A DNA stretch of 64,000 nt from Anaeramoeba flamelloides (taxonomy: Eukaryota > Metamonada > Anaeramoebidae). The position numbers and the translations under genes are program-made. This document shows positions 47,755-59,577 of this stretch, piece after piece; the first letter of the stretch is position 1; the number at the start of each line of letters is the position of its first letter. The notes beneath the pieces are model-generated. The model was given only the letters and a program-made list of their open reading frames with translations, was not told the origin of the DNA and did not search any database. The stretch spans positions 10,044,001 to 10,108,000 of the forward strand of contig JANTQA010000032.1 of assembly GCA_027625915.1 (NCBI GenBank), in the 5' to 3' direction.

Positions 47755-48200
47755 TTTTTTTAATTATAAAGATTGGCCCAATAATCATCCATAATAAAAA
47801 CCCAAAGGCTGATTGATTTTGTTCCCTTCTATAAAGATAGTTGTATTATCGATATATTTCAATGATTTCAGATATATCTGTTAAAAAAATCTATTAATTA
47901 ATTATTTAATTTTTGAAAAAAAAAATGAATCTTTTAGCAATTAACCTACATTTTGCCACAAATTTAAGAACGATATTTTGCAACTTTGCCGTCTGATAAT
48001 TGATTGTTAAACCATTTAATTTGTGTCAAAATCCAGATTATTTTCCAAAATTGTTAATTTTTTTTACTAACACATGGATTATTGTATTGATGAAATTATT
48101 AAATAGTCATCTTGACAATTTAAAAATTTAGAAACATACGAACATTGTCTTACGAATGTGATTTATATTCAAAAATCATTATAAAATCCTCTTCGACTTC
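47755..48200 (-). mobile_element. Possible reverse-transcriptase remains
   Basis: On the minus strand, broken frames give NGLTINYQTAKLQNIVLKF, then YRYNNYLYRREQ and, in another frame, IDNTTIFIEGNKINQPLGFY followed by LLGQSL. The last part resembles the region before the LSP motif of non-LTR reverse transcriptases. The similarity is weak and the frames are interrupted. Confidence 0.35.
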
Positions 48201-48774
48201 TCTATGGTTAAATCTAACCATGAAACCGAAATTAGTTTTTTTCTTTATGGTTAAAATTATAACTCAACGATTAACTTTTTTTTTTTTTTTTTATGAAACT
48301 TTTAATATTTGGTTGTTTATTTTTGTAATTTCATTTTTTTAGAACTTGCAGAAACCGAAATTATTAACTAAATTTCAAAAATTTCCATACAATTAAACAG
48401 TATATAATTCAGGCATACAAGAGCAAAAAAAAAATACCTAGTATTGAATTAATTAGTATTATTTTTTTTTTTTTTTGAAAGATAAAAAAAAAATTAATAT
48501 TCTAATTTAATTATTCCTAAGAGTATACATAACAAGCTGATATTATTAAAATCAGAAATGTAGAAATATCAATTATTATTATTATTATTTATAATTATTA
48601 ACCAGAATTAGTTTTAGATGTTTAAAAATATAAAAAAAACTAGCATAATAAATTAGAGTAAAACCAAGATATACTTTTAATCTTTGGGTCATTAACAACT
48701 AATTGAAGAAAATATCTACGATTTTGTCATTAATTATTATTTGAAAATCATCAAATTAAAATGTATTTCTTTAG

Positions 48775-49310
48775 ATTTTAAATTGAATTTTATAGGGATT
48801 GAACAAATTATTAACGGGAGAATTTTTAATTCGATTCTTTGGTTCTTTTTCTTTGAGTTTTATATTCAATAAAAAGAAAAAATTAATTTGGACTGTTCTT
48901 TGAAACAAAAAATTATATTTTTTTAAGTTCAAAACAAATAATAGTATTTTTTTTTCATTTAAAGATATTTTTTCTCCTAATGGTATTTTAATACTTGGGT
49001 GATTTTCTTTTTAAAATTAATTTTTGCACACTTTCTCTACATAATCAGTAAGATTTCTTTCTTCTTCAAAAGAAATTGGTTATTTGGAAAGAATTTGAAA
49101 TATGTTTTAACTTTAAACTTTACTATATGAGAAAAATCTATTAAAATTTTACAAACAATAATTTATTCCTGAAAATAGAATACAAAATTAGGTATATTAG
49201 TAAACAGATTATTTTCACCTTTTTTCAATTTCAAGATATGGTAAATTTTTTTGAATTTCCTATTAAATTTACTTGAAGATTTTTTTTTGATCTTTCCAAG
49301 TCACTTGATT
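48775..49310 (+). repeat. Dispersed repeat, partner at 20650-21240
   Basis: Parallel to 20650-21240 through TATTCAATAAAA, GACTGTTCTTTGAA, ATACTTGGGTGATTTT-like and TTCAAGATATGG-like blocks. It ends shortly before the BAG6-like gene. Confidence 0.6.
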
Positions 49311-49497
49311 TTACGATAAAAAATATTTTTTTTTAATAACTGATTGGACAACAAAAGTCAAAGAATTGATTGTCAAGAATTTAAAACTTTTCGAAAAACA
49401 TAAATTAACTGAATTTGAAAAGTTAAAAACTTGTGAGGGTTGAACAGGAAAATATTTTACTTTTCCATTTTTTAACATTTTTTTATATTTGATTTGA

Positions 49498-52400
49498 ATG
49501 GATACAATTAAAATCCTGATTAAAACACTTCACCAACAAGATCAATTTGTTGAAGCTTCACCAAATGTAAATCTTTAATCTCCACTTTTTATTTCATTCA
49601 TTCTCAATGGTGCTTATTGTAATTTAGCTTTTCTTAATTCTTTCAAATAATTAAATACGATCCATTTTTTTAGATGACAATACGGCAATTAAAAATAAGG
49701 CTAGAGGAAAAAACAAAAATCCCTATCAATTCACAAAAATTAATATTTGGTGGTAGAGCTTTAAAAGATACATCAACTATTTTAGGTTGCTGTAAATTTT
49801 TGTTTTATCTTTTTTTTTCTTTTTCATATTGATGTTTCGTTGCAAAAAATGAAGGAATGTCAAGCTTTACTCTTGGATACAATTTGGTGTTTTTGAGATC
49901 AACCATTAAACACATTTAATTCCAAACCATTTTTTACAATGAAAACATTTTTTCTTCTTGTTCTTTCACAACAAATAAGAGATTTTCAAAACAAAAAATC
50001 TGAATTTTTTCACTTTCGTTGCTAGACAATCACTTAACTTGGTTCTGTTCCAAAAATTTGAAATTGAAACAATAACAAATTGTTTTCTTTTTTATTTGAA
50101 AAAATCTTCTTTGGATCAACCCTCTTTTTTTTTATCTTTTTAAATTGTCTGTTGTAAAATCTCAAACCAAAAAATTACTTCAACCACATTGGTGTCAAAA
50201 TAACCTCGACAAACTTGGTCAAACTGTGTTCCAAAATAAAAATTCTGTGTTTCTTTTTTCTTAAACGCCTACACATTAAATTGATCAAAGAAACCGAAAT
50301 TAACTCATAATTAAATATGTTATTGGTTTCTTCAATTTCAACATTAAAAAAGAAATTCTTCAAGTGAAGGATCAAATTTGAAAATTTATCTTAAAAAATA
50401 GAGAGAATTAATTAAGACTATTTTGAAATCCCAACAAAAAATTTTTCAAAAAATTACGAAAAATTTTCAAAAAATACAATTCCTAATTTAAAATTTACTC
50501 AAAACATCAAGGAATCTTTAACCTTCAAAATTGATTTGACCTTAGGAATACTATTGGATAGTAAATTAGATGTTGCCTTGAAAAAAGAAGAAAAAAAAGA
50601 ATGTTTTTTTTTTATAAAATACGAGTTTATGCTCGTTACAGGGGTTTTTGACCACTGTAAAAGATCGCTTTTGGAAAATCTCACAAAATCAAGCCCCCCT
50701 AATTAAAATTTTTATCTCAAAGTTCATGAAGGAAGTTCAATTAAATCTCTAAAAATCAAATTTCTTATCGGATTTTTAAAAGATATTGGGCTTTTCTTTC
50801 GATGTTTAACTGATTATGATGGGTTTAACATAGAGGAGAAAAAATTAAATTTACTCTGATCACAACCAAATTAGCTTATACTCCGGTTAAAAATATTTTA
50901 GGCAAGTGTAACTTTTTGGAAATACATTTAACCTTTGCTAAATTGATCATTTGATTCATTTAACATACTATTTGTTTCAAAATAAATGGATCAAAATTTT
51001 CGTTCAACTTTCCCGAAAAAAGAATTTATAAATCTATTAACATTTCAAATTTTTAATTTTGCAAACCAGATTAAATTATTAATTTCCCTATTACAATTGG
51101 GAACTTTGATGATTTATTTTAATTCTTTGAATATGTTTTATTTTTGGAAAGCTAAATGAAAATTTTGATCTTATTCTTTTGCAATTAGCATTAATATTAC
51201 AGTGTCAAAATGAGACGAATAATCTATTCATTTAAATCCTTGATTATTTAATAACTAATAAATGAAAAAATAACTAATGCCAGAAATAATTCTGAAAAGT
51301 AATCTGAAAGTTTTATTGGACAATTTTTTAACTATTGATAATAGAAATTACAGAAAATAAATTTTGATTTGTTTCGATTATTGAAATGATCAGATGCACA
51401 TTCACACATAAACTTTGTTTCTGTCAAAGTTGACCCAAATTTATTTTCCAAATACCAATTCTTTTGAATAATTGGCCTTTGAATAACAAATAAAAAATAA
51501 GTAGAATAATACACATTAAGTAATAGTTAATATATACACGAAGCAAATATAACCAATTAATATAGTTTCTTAAAAAATTGAAAAACTCAAATTCCTCGGG
51601 CCCTATTGAGGAAAACAAAAAGGTTCATTTTGATCTCCAATTGAAGATCCAAATAAATTTTCAATAGAAATCAATATGATTTTTCTACAATCATTTTGAT
51701 ACTTCCAATAACATGTAAATATCACTTTTTTATAAAGTGATTATCGATCTTGCAATAAAAAAAAAAATTACCAAAAAATTGAATTAGATATCAAAAAAAA
51801 ATAGAAAAAAAAAAAAAAAGTAAAATGAGTAAAAAAATCTGAAAAAATGTTTTCAATTTTGAAATTTCCAAAATAAAATTTTTTCCCATAAGTTCCATTC
51901 AAACCCTTTTAATCACGCAATTCGTCCTCATTACAACTATACCGTTTTTACTGGATAATATTTTAGTTTATGCTTTTGATAATTGTTTTTATTTTACATT
52001 TCAAAGAACAGGATATTTTTTTATTTTTTTTTTAATTGTTTTTTTATTTTTTTATTAATATTTATAAATCGTTACTCCTTCAATAAGATATTTCCAAAAA
52101 AAGTGTTACATTTTTTTTTCTATTTGAAATAATATTTTCTTTGGAAGCCATTCTATATATAAATTGGTAATATAAAATTAAGAGGGGTATTAATACTGAA
52201 TGAATAAGTACCTATTGTTTTTATTTGAAAATATTTTCGTCAAAGTATTACCCAAAAAATGAAAAAAAAATTATATAGTATGGAAAAAAATACCGTACAT
52301 GAAAAAAATCCCGGACAAGATTTTTAATTGTGAGTATTAGTAAAATTTTTGTCTAATTTCAATGAAATCCTTATTATAAATAACCAATTTTTTTATGAGA

Positions 52401-55400
52401 TTAGTAATAAACCTACCTAAATATCATCAAAGTAAGGTGTCTCTAGAATACTCGAGTAATTGCTTGATAGTCCTATGTTGATCAACTTTTTTTGAAAAAC
52501 AATCGAGTTTTATAGAGGTTTACTAGAGTTTGGAAAATGATAATTTTTCTTCTTGTTTTTTGATTGATTGAATGGTGTTTTGAACAAGTGTGATTTCATC
52601 AATCATCATTCTAATAAGTGGGAGAGTTATAATTGAAAAAGTTCGATTCTTAAAAAAAGGAATTTGATTGTAAATAGCTGAAATTACACAATAATTTTAC
52701 TAATATTCACAATTAAAAATCTTGTCCGGGATTTTTTTCACTGCTCTACACACTTTTTTTGGAAAAAACAATAAAATGCACTTGCAAATTTCAATAAAAA
52801 ACTTGGCAATATGTAAGGATCCAAATGTTTTTTTAAACAATAAAACACTGTTATAAGTTTTTCCTTCTCTTGGAAATTTTATCAAGATGAAAACCCCTTA
52901 GGAAAACAATTTTATGATCAAAAAGAAAAAAATAACCACCAATTTTCACACAAAAAAAATTAACATAAAAAATTGAGATTAGAAACTTTTGGAATCTAAT
53001 TCAATTTTTTGAACCCACAAAAAAATTAAATTTTTGAAAAAAAAAATCTTATTTAATCAATTCTCGATGAAAATACTAAATTAGAATTAATAACTAATTG
53101 AAATGTTAACAATTGTTTATCATTTACAATAATCTAAAACAATAATTAAATAATTAAAAATCAAAATAAGAAAAAACTGCGTGTCCAAAATTTTGGAGAG
53201 AGCAAAACAAAACAATGTATTGATAAATTTTTTGAAATTCTAATAGCAATTATTGATCGATCAAATGGTTAGATACCATCAAACAATTTTTATTTGAGTT
53301 CTTCTATTTTGAAGAACTCAACTTTAACATAATATCAATCATTTGAAAAATCTTTTGATCGAACGAAATGTGTAAAGTAATTCAACAAACTAAAACAAAA
53401 TCAAAAAACAAGATGATGAAAAAAATGATAAATAATATTTTGGAAAACATCAAAATTGTTTCCAAATTTACATGAAATTATTTTATTGTAATTTTTTAGG
53501 TTTATTTAAAATGTGTCAAAAATTTTGAATTTTGAATTATTATTTTAAGGGTTAAATGAAAGAATGATTTAATTTTTTAGTGAGAGGAATTTGAAGTGAC
53601 TAACATTTGTAACATCCAATTCAAAGAGCATCTAAAATAGACACAACCATTCGAAGTATTTGAAACTTAATTTAGTTTTCTAAAAATAAAAATAAAAGAG
53701 AGTCTATAAAAAAGAAAAGAAGAAATGAGATAGAAAAAAAATAAAGAAGTTAAAAATAATTGATGAGAGAAATTTGAAATCTTTTGATTCAAATGAATTT
53801 ATGCGTCTATGGGTGATCAAAAATTATTTAATTTTGAACTCCTTTAATTTCCAATAGCATGTTGAGTCATATTGGTTAAAAAAAAGTATTCCATAGTAAT
53901 ATCATAGATTTCTTTTATGTCCATTTTCCTCAATAATTCATCTGTATCTACTATGGCTATTAAATTAAAGTCAAAGTCTTTGAGTTATTTTTTCTAGTAT
54001 CTTCGATTTTTCTCTCATATCTTTTATAGTCCCATATGAAGTGTTCTAAATCATCAACTTTCTTTTTACAACATGTGCATAGACTTTGGAGTCTGATCCC
54101 TTCCCCCATTTATATATTTATTTATTCAACCCGTTTCAGAACGATTTCAGTTTGAATACGGTTTTTGATGATTTCCAATAAAAGTAGGGCTGTTTTTCGT
54201 TGAAGTTTTCTGTGAAATTTGCTAATTTCAAAGGTATTTTTTCCGTTTCCAGTTTTCTTCGCCCTTGGACGTGTCGGCTTCACCTTGTATTGTTTTTATG
54301 TGAACTTGATGGATTTTTATCTAATCTCGTCTTTCCCCATATTTCCCCAGTCAATATTCTCTATCTCATCCATTGCCAGTTCTTCAGCTAAGTGGTACGA
54401 TTTTTGGTGTATCAATTTTTAATATGAAATTGGAAACCTTCCTCTTTAGGATCATGTCTTTTGTGGGATATTGGTTCTAGTTTCATATTTGAGTGTATCT
54501 GTAGGTGTTCCTTTTAGTACTTTGATTATTCTCTTTAATCATTTGTTAAACCACGTATTAATGTCTCCGATATCTGTCTGTGCCAGGTTAACGATGCCAA
54601 AACCATATAGTACTTGGGGTAATATGACTGCTTTTGAAAAGTTGGTTCTGAGTGCATTTGACAGTTTTTCATTTGCAAATTTTGAATTTTGGTTTAGATA
54701 TTTTTCTCAATGTAATGTCTTACAAACAAACAAACTGAATTATTTTGTAAAATCAATAAATGGCAAATAACAAGTTTGGATATTTTAAATAGTTTTGGTA
54801 GAATTAAGTCTAATTCCTATATTTTACAATAAATTTGCATTACTTTTTAAGAAATAGCTTGATTGAAAATTTTCATTCCAAATTTTCAAATAATTTACTG
54901 CTTATTAGCCGAAAAAAAAAAAAAAAAAAAGATCTTCACAAAACCAATTGAAAATGAAAAAAAAAAAACAGAGTTTTAATAAAGCTCTTCCTTCTTGAAC
55001 TTTTGAAATAAAAATTTAATTTTTTAAATCTGAATTTAACAGTATGTCTTAAAATATAGGACTACTGCCTTTTTTTTTGAAAATTTCACTTGATGGAAAA
55101 TAAATATCCTAATTCGATTAAAATACACTATACATTAAGATTCTTGATTCATTATTTGAATTCAATAAATCTCACAGATGATTATCGCAAAATTATAACA
55201 AAATAAAACGATTTTCCACTTTTTATATTAGTTTAAAATATCAAAAAAATTTAAACTATCAATAAAAAAAGATGAAAATATATCATTTAATTTTCAAAGA
55301 ATTAGACAAAAGAAGGAAAAACATTTAAAAAAAAAAATAAATTTTATTGTAAATGAAGCTACTTTTTATAAAAAAAAATACACCCCTTATACCTTTTTTT

Positions 55401-55626
55401 TATTGACGATCATGAAATACATAAAAAATATTAAACGGTTTTAAATTTTAAAGAGTACAAACATTATTTCCAATATATGATTAGATTGGTTATTTACCCC
55501 CCCCCCCCCCCTTTATAAAACAATTTTCATGTACTTGACCAAACATAAAAGAATGTAATTGTTAAATAATTTAAAAATAACACCCTTTTAATCAAATATA
55601 CACTTTATATTATCAATTTTATTTTG

Positions 55627-55664
<38 letters not shown>

Positions 55665-57614
55665 TAAATCTTTATTTATTATCATCAAACAAAAAAAGAT
55701 CCCTTTAAACTCAATTGTTCAATTATTCATTTCTATTCTATATAAAATAATGATAAAAAAAAAAAAAAAAAAAAAAAAGCTATTAAAGATGGAAACGCCA
55801 TTCATTTAGTTGAAAAAACAACTTTTCCTATAAATAGAACACGACAACAACCCCAACAATCATCGTCAAGGAATATTAACGAGTTATTAGGGAATTTAAA
55901 CAGAGAACCAAATTCATTCCAAGATCGGTTAAATTCAGATGATTCGGGTGAGTCACATGGGTTTATAATGGGAATTTTACCACAACAAATTGGAATTGGG
56001 CAATTATTACAAAGCATTTCAAGAATTATTCATGAAAATCCACCCTCTTCTTCATCAGGTAATGGTGGAAATGATAATGTAAGTGACAACAGCAACAACA
56101 ACAACAGTAACAATAACAATAACAATATCAACAACAACAGTAATAACAGAAACGGCAACGAAAACGACGGTGATGATGACGACGACGATGATGATGATGA
56201 TGATCTAGATAATCGAAATTTCGACAGATTATTTGAAATTCGGAGAAGAAGAAGAGAATTTTTGGAACAAATAAACTCAAACTCTAATAGATTAAACAGA
56301 AATAGTAATCGAAGAATTAATATAATAAATCAAAGAAATGGGAGTTTAAACAACAATCTCAATTCAATCCGAAATATAAATTCTTTAAATACTAATAAGC
56401 GTAATAAAAAAAATTTTACAAATGAAGACTTTAATCGAAAACTTGATAGAGTTGATAAATTGTTAAATACAATTGAAGGGCAATTAACTCAAAAGAAAAG
56501 TGAAAATGAAATCAAAGTTAAAGAAAGGAAAAAGAAAAGAAGGGTCAATAAAAGTGGTGCGAGTCAAGAAAAAGAGATTAAAAAACGGGAAAAAATAAAA
56601 AATAAAATGGAATGGGAAAATAAAAAGAAGGGTATGAAGAAAGAAAAAGAGAAAAAAAATCAGGGAATGGAAAAAAGGGAAGAGAAAGGCGGTAAAATTG
56701 AGGAAGAAAGAGAAATAATTGAGGAAGAGGAAGAAAGAAATAAACACTCACTAATAAAATTAAAAAAGGGAATTACAAAAATAGGAAATACAAAAAAAGG
56801 AGAGGAAATTGAAAATAAGGAGAAAGAGGAGAAAGGGAGAGAAGGAAAGAGAAAGAGAAGGGAAAGGGAAATCAAAAGAAAAAGAAAAAAGAAAAAAGAA
56901 ATTTCAACAGAATTGCAAATAATGAAACTTGTCGAATCATTCAAAAGGATGAAAAATTCAATTGAAGGATTAGACTTAATTCTGAAACGTTTTCCTAAAA
57001 TTTTAAATGGCAAAATTAATTCTCAAAAAAAGCAATCGGAATTAAAACAAATCAGTGTTTTTTTAAAAGCGTTTGGATATGTTTTATTACATTTATCAAT
57101 AACAACAAATACATTACAAATAGAAGACAATCAAATCATGATTGAGCCTTCTAGATTGGGAGAAAAAATAAATGAAAAAAAGTCTAATCATAACCAAAAT
57201 ATTACACCTGATCCCAATCGTAAAAATAATCGGAATATTCAAAACGAATCCAATTATGAAGATAGCCGAAACAATACAAATATTGAAAGTAATGAAAATA
57301 ATAGGAACCAAAGCAATGAACCAAATCAAAATCAATCACCAACACAAATAATTCGACAAGAATTTACCTTTCCCCATGATATTACTATTGGCCAAACGCA
57401 AGTAGGCTATTCTGGTAGAGAGGGTAACGGAAATAGAAATGTTAATAGAAATGAAAGCAATTCATCTCCCGGTATTCTAAATTTTATATCATCTCTTTCC
57501 AGATTAATAAATAATTCCATACAGGAAAGAACACAAAATACAAATGAGGAACCACACGAAGAGAGAAAAGACGAACTTCCAGAAAATATAAATGAAAAGG
57601 AGGACAAAGATTAA
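49498..57614 (+). CDS. Ubiquitin-like-domain protein, BAG6/Scythe-like
   Basis: Exons 49498-49566, 49674-49791 and 55780-57614 join to 673 codons. Introns are 107 bases (GTAAAT..TTAG, phase 0) and 5988 bases (GTAAAT..AAAG, phase 1). Residues 1-75 form a complete UBL only when all three exons are joined: MDTIKILIKTLHQQDQFVEA, then MTIRQLKIRLEEKTKIPIN, QKLIFGGRALKDTSTILGC and finally SIKDGNAIHLVEKTTF. The IHLVE ending is typical of BAG6/Scythe. The rest is a low-complexity scaffold: an Asn/Asp-rich stretch (about 165-200), a Lys/Glu/Arg-rich region (about 300-430) and a structured-looking segment (KLVESFKRMKNSIEGLDLIL, FLKAFGYVLLHLSITTNTLQ, about 435-500) that may correspond to the BAG6 central domain. 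An Asn-rich end follows (PGILNFISSLSRLINNSI). BAG6 handles tail-anchored and mislocalised proteins. The UBL call is firm, the BAG6 orthology tentative. Confidence 0.8.
51735..51915 (+). repeat. Dispersed repeat, partner at 12505-12690
   Basis: Shares GATCTTGCAATAAAAAAA, the following poly-A stretch and the TTTTCAATTTTGAA segment with 12505-12690 in the same order. Confidence 0.55.
52298..52743. mobile_element. TIR element family M
   Basis: The left arm CATGAAAAAAATCCCGGACA and right arm TGTCCGGGATTTTTTTCACTG are inverse, and the similarity continues through AAGATTTTTAATTGTGA to about 55 bases. TA lies directly left (52296-52297); the right flank has diverged. At 446 bp with no transposase frame, it is a non-autonomous Tc1/mariner-like element in intron 2 of the BAG6-like gene. 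Confidence 0.8.
52750..52990 (+). repeat. Dispersed repeat, partner at 3060-3345
   Basis: Parallel to 3060-3345 through AATTTCAATAAAAAAC and CACCAATTTTCACAC-like blocks with equal spacing. It starts immediately after the family M element. Confidence 0.5.
53172..53535 (-). mobile_element. TIR element family B, copy 5
   Basis: Inverse to 1648-2190. It runs from GTGTCCAAAATTTTGG (53180) to TGTGTCAAAAATTTTGAATT (53509) and contains TTATTGATCGATCAAATGGT. It carries a large internal deletion compared with copies 1 and 2. Confidence 0.68.
53560..54790 (-). mobile_element. LINE remains (thumb to C-terminal knuckle and tail)
   Basis: This is the most informative LINE piece. On the minus strand from 54770 the frame reads YLNQNSKFANEKLSNALRTN, FSKAVILPQVLYGFGIVNLA and QTDIGDINTWFNK. 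Further on, GIRLQSLCTCCKKKVDDLEH continues into FIWDYKRYERKIED, a CxxCxK..DLEHFxWD knuckle at the ORF C-terminus. The 3' tail (53570-53700) matches those at 25745-26040 and 4480-4700. The 5' part (endonuclease and palm) is absent, as expected for 5'-truncated insertions. Several stops interrupt the frame. Confidence 0.78.
55497..55511 (+). repeat. Poly-C run, 15 bases
   Basis: Fifteen consecutive C residues in AT-rich intron DNA, the second such run in the window. Confidence 0.95.
55631..55658 (+). repeat. (TA)n microsatellite
   Basis: Twenty-eight bases of alternating A and T shortly before the acceptor of the giant intron. Confidence 0.95.
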
Positions 57615-59164
57615 GGGGTGAACAATTAATAATGAAGCATGATTATCAAACTTTACACTTTGATTTATAAATAATTGAAGAAAATATTAATAATTTCCTT
57701 TTGTATGAAAAAAGAAAATTCCTTAATAGAATTATTTTATTTTTTTTTTTTCAATATAAATAATAATTCAAGATTTAATAATTCAAAATTCGGATTATTG
57801 TTAAAAATTTTTTAAAATTTGTAAAATTTATAGATAACTTAAAAATTATTATTTCTTTTAGTGCATAATTATCAATAAAAAATTTTTTTTTTTTTTTTGG
57901 GATTGAAATATTTTTTTTATTCTTTAAGGGAGTAGTCATTTTTAAAAATAAAATGAAATCTTGTCAGGATCTTGAAATTTTTTTTTTTTTTAATTTATGT
58001 TTATACTTATGAAATGGATGAGTTAGCTCATTTAAACAATTTATTGATTTGAGTCTCCTTTTTGAAATTCAAAATTTGCATGTTTCCAATCTAAAACGAA
58101 AAAAAGTAACCTATTATTTTGTTTAAGAATTAAGTTAATTCTTGAAAATGGGAAAACATATTTTTCGTTTTATGTTGGAAAGTATTGATTTCGAAAGCAA
58201 ATTTTTTATTTAGTAATTTTTTCTTTGATTAATATTCCAATTCAAATCTTAGCCAATAAAACTAATTGTGGTATAGGTGATTCAATAAATGAATATTTGG
58301 TAGAAGACTAACTCCAATTTATCAATTAAATTGAGATCTATTAAGCCAAAAAGTTTTTTCTTTAAGGTTTTGAAAAAGTTGTTTTCTGGTTATCAAAAAA
58401 TGAAAAAAAATTGCAAAAAAATTTTTTTAACAAATTTTTTGGTCTTATTCACAAGAATCCTTATAACAATTAAAATCATTTTTGGTAGAAAAAAAATGAT
58501 TTTTGAATTTTGAGGATAAAATTAACTAATTCCCAAATATCTTGAAGAAAATTTTATTTTGAAAAATCTAATTTTGTCTTAATACAAAAACAAATTTTCA
58601 GAGTAAAATTTTTACATGACTTTAAAACTTTAATTATTATAACCACTCTTCTTAAAAAAATACAATTATTTTTTAATCTGTTCAATATATTAATTTTTTT
58701 GGTTAACCAAAAGTTTTATCTAATAATTGAAAAAAAGTCTTTATATTTATATTACTGGTAACAAAGAAATGTTATAGTATAATAATGATCAAAATTGCCA
58801 TAAATGGGGTAAAAACTAGATAAATTGTGAGAAAAAAAAAGAATTTAATAGTTTTCTTTTTCGGAAAAAATGGAAAAAAAAAATTGATCTCACTAAACTA
58901 ATTTTCTTTTATGGCTTTCTTAGTTGATCAGAATTTTTTAACACTTGGGATCTACAAAATTTGTAAGTAGAGAATACCACCAATAACATATTTTAAAATT
59001 TTGCCTAGTTTTTGTAGAAGACTAGTCCCTTAAATTATTCCTTTTCCTCAAATACAATTTTACGAAGAAAAAAATTTTTCAAAGAAGTAATTTTTATTTC
59101 GAGTTTTATATTTTCTGATATTTTTTTTTCTAATTAAGTTAAATTTTGCTTTTATTTCTTTTCT

Positions 59165-59330
59165 AATTTACTTTTTTTTTCTGATCTTTTTTATTATTTT
59201 TCAAAAATTCAAATGAAAAAAAAAAATGTTTGAAAATCCAAATTAACATATAGAAAATTGATACTTTTAATGTCTTTTTAAAATGAATAGATTTATTGTT
59301 GAAAAACGCGATTGTAAATTAATGCAATTT
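59165..59330 (+). repeat. Dispersed repeat, partner at 35500-35700
   Basis: Contains AAAAATGTTTGAAA, CCAAATTAACAT and TAGAAAATTGA in the same order as 35500-35700. Confidence 0.6.
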
Positions 59331-59551
59331 TAATTTTCGATAAGAAATTGAAAATTTTTGTACAAGACATCACTATAAGGAAAATTTAAACACCGAAAAT
59401 GAAAGTTAGCCAAAACTATACATTATATTTCAGTTATACTTCTTTTATAAATTATTTTTTCAAAGTTATCATAATTTTATGTAATAAAAAAAGGATTGCT
59501 ATTAAACTCATGAAAATCCGAATACCACCTTTTCAAAAATACGGACTTTTG

Positions 59552-59577
59552 AAAAAAACACCTATAGGTGTTTTTTT
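59552..59577. repeat. Perfect 26-bp palindrome
   Basis: Seven A, then CACCTATAGGTG, then seven T: a perfect self-complementary block without spacer. It could extrude as a cruciform or fold into a hairpin in RNA. Its place between two convergent 3' ends is compatible with a transcription-end role, but that is a guess. Confidence 0.8.

Larger units (their letters stand above)
46058..49497. other. Gene-free tract between divergent genes
   Basis: It lies between the start of the helical-protein gene and the start of the BAG6-like gene. It contains the family H element (46814-47288), possible reverse-transcriptase remains (47755-48200) and a dispersed repeat (48775-49310). The rest is AT-rich sequence without a frame. 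Confidence 0.65.
49792..55779 (+). other. Giant intron 2 of the BAG6-like gene with nested elements
   Basis: About 6 kb separate donor GTAAAT from an acceptor AG that directly follows 24 A residues. The interior holds a dispersed repeat (51735-51915), a TIR element (52298-52743), another repeat (52750-52990), family B copy 5 (53172-53535), LINE remains (53560-54790), a 15-base C run (55497-55511) and a TA run (55631-55658). Minus-strand open frames near 50175-50684 show no family features. Confidence 0.75.
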
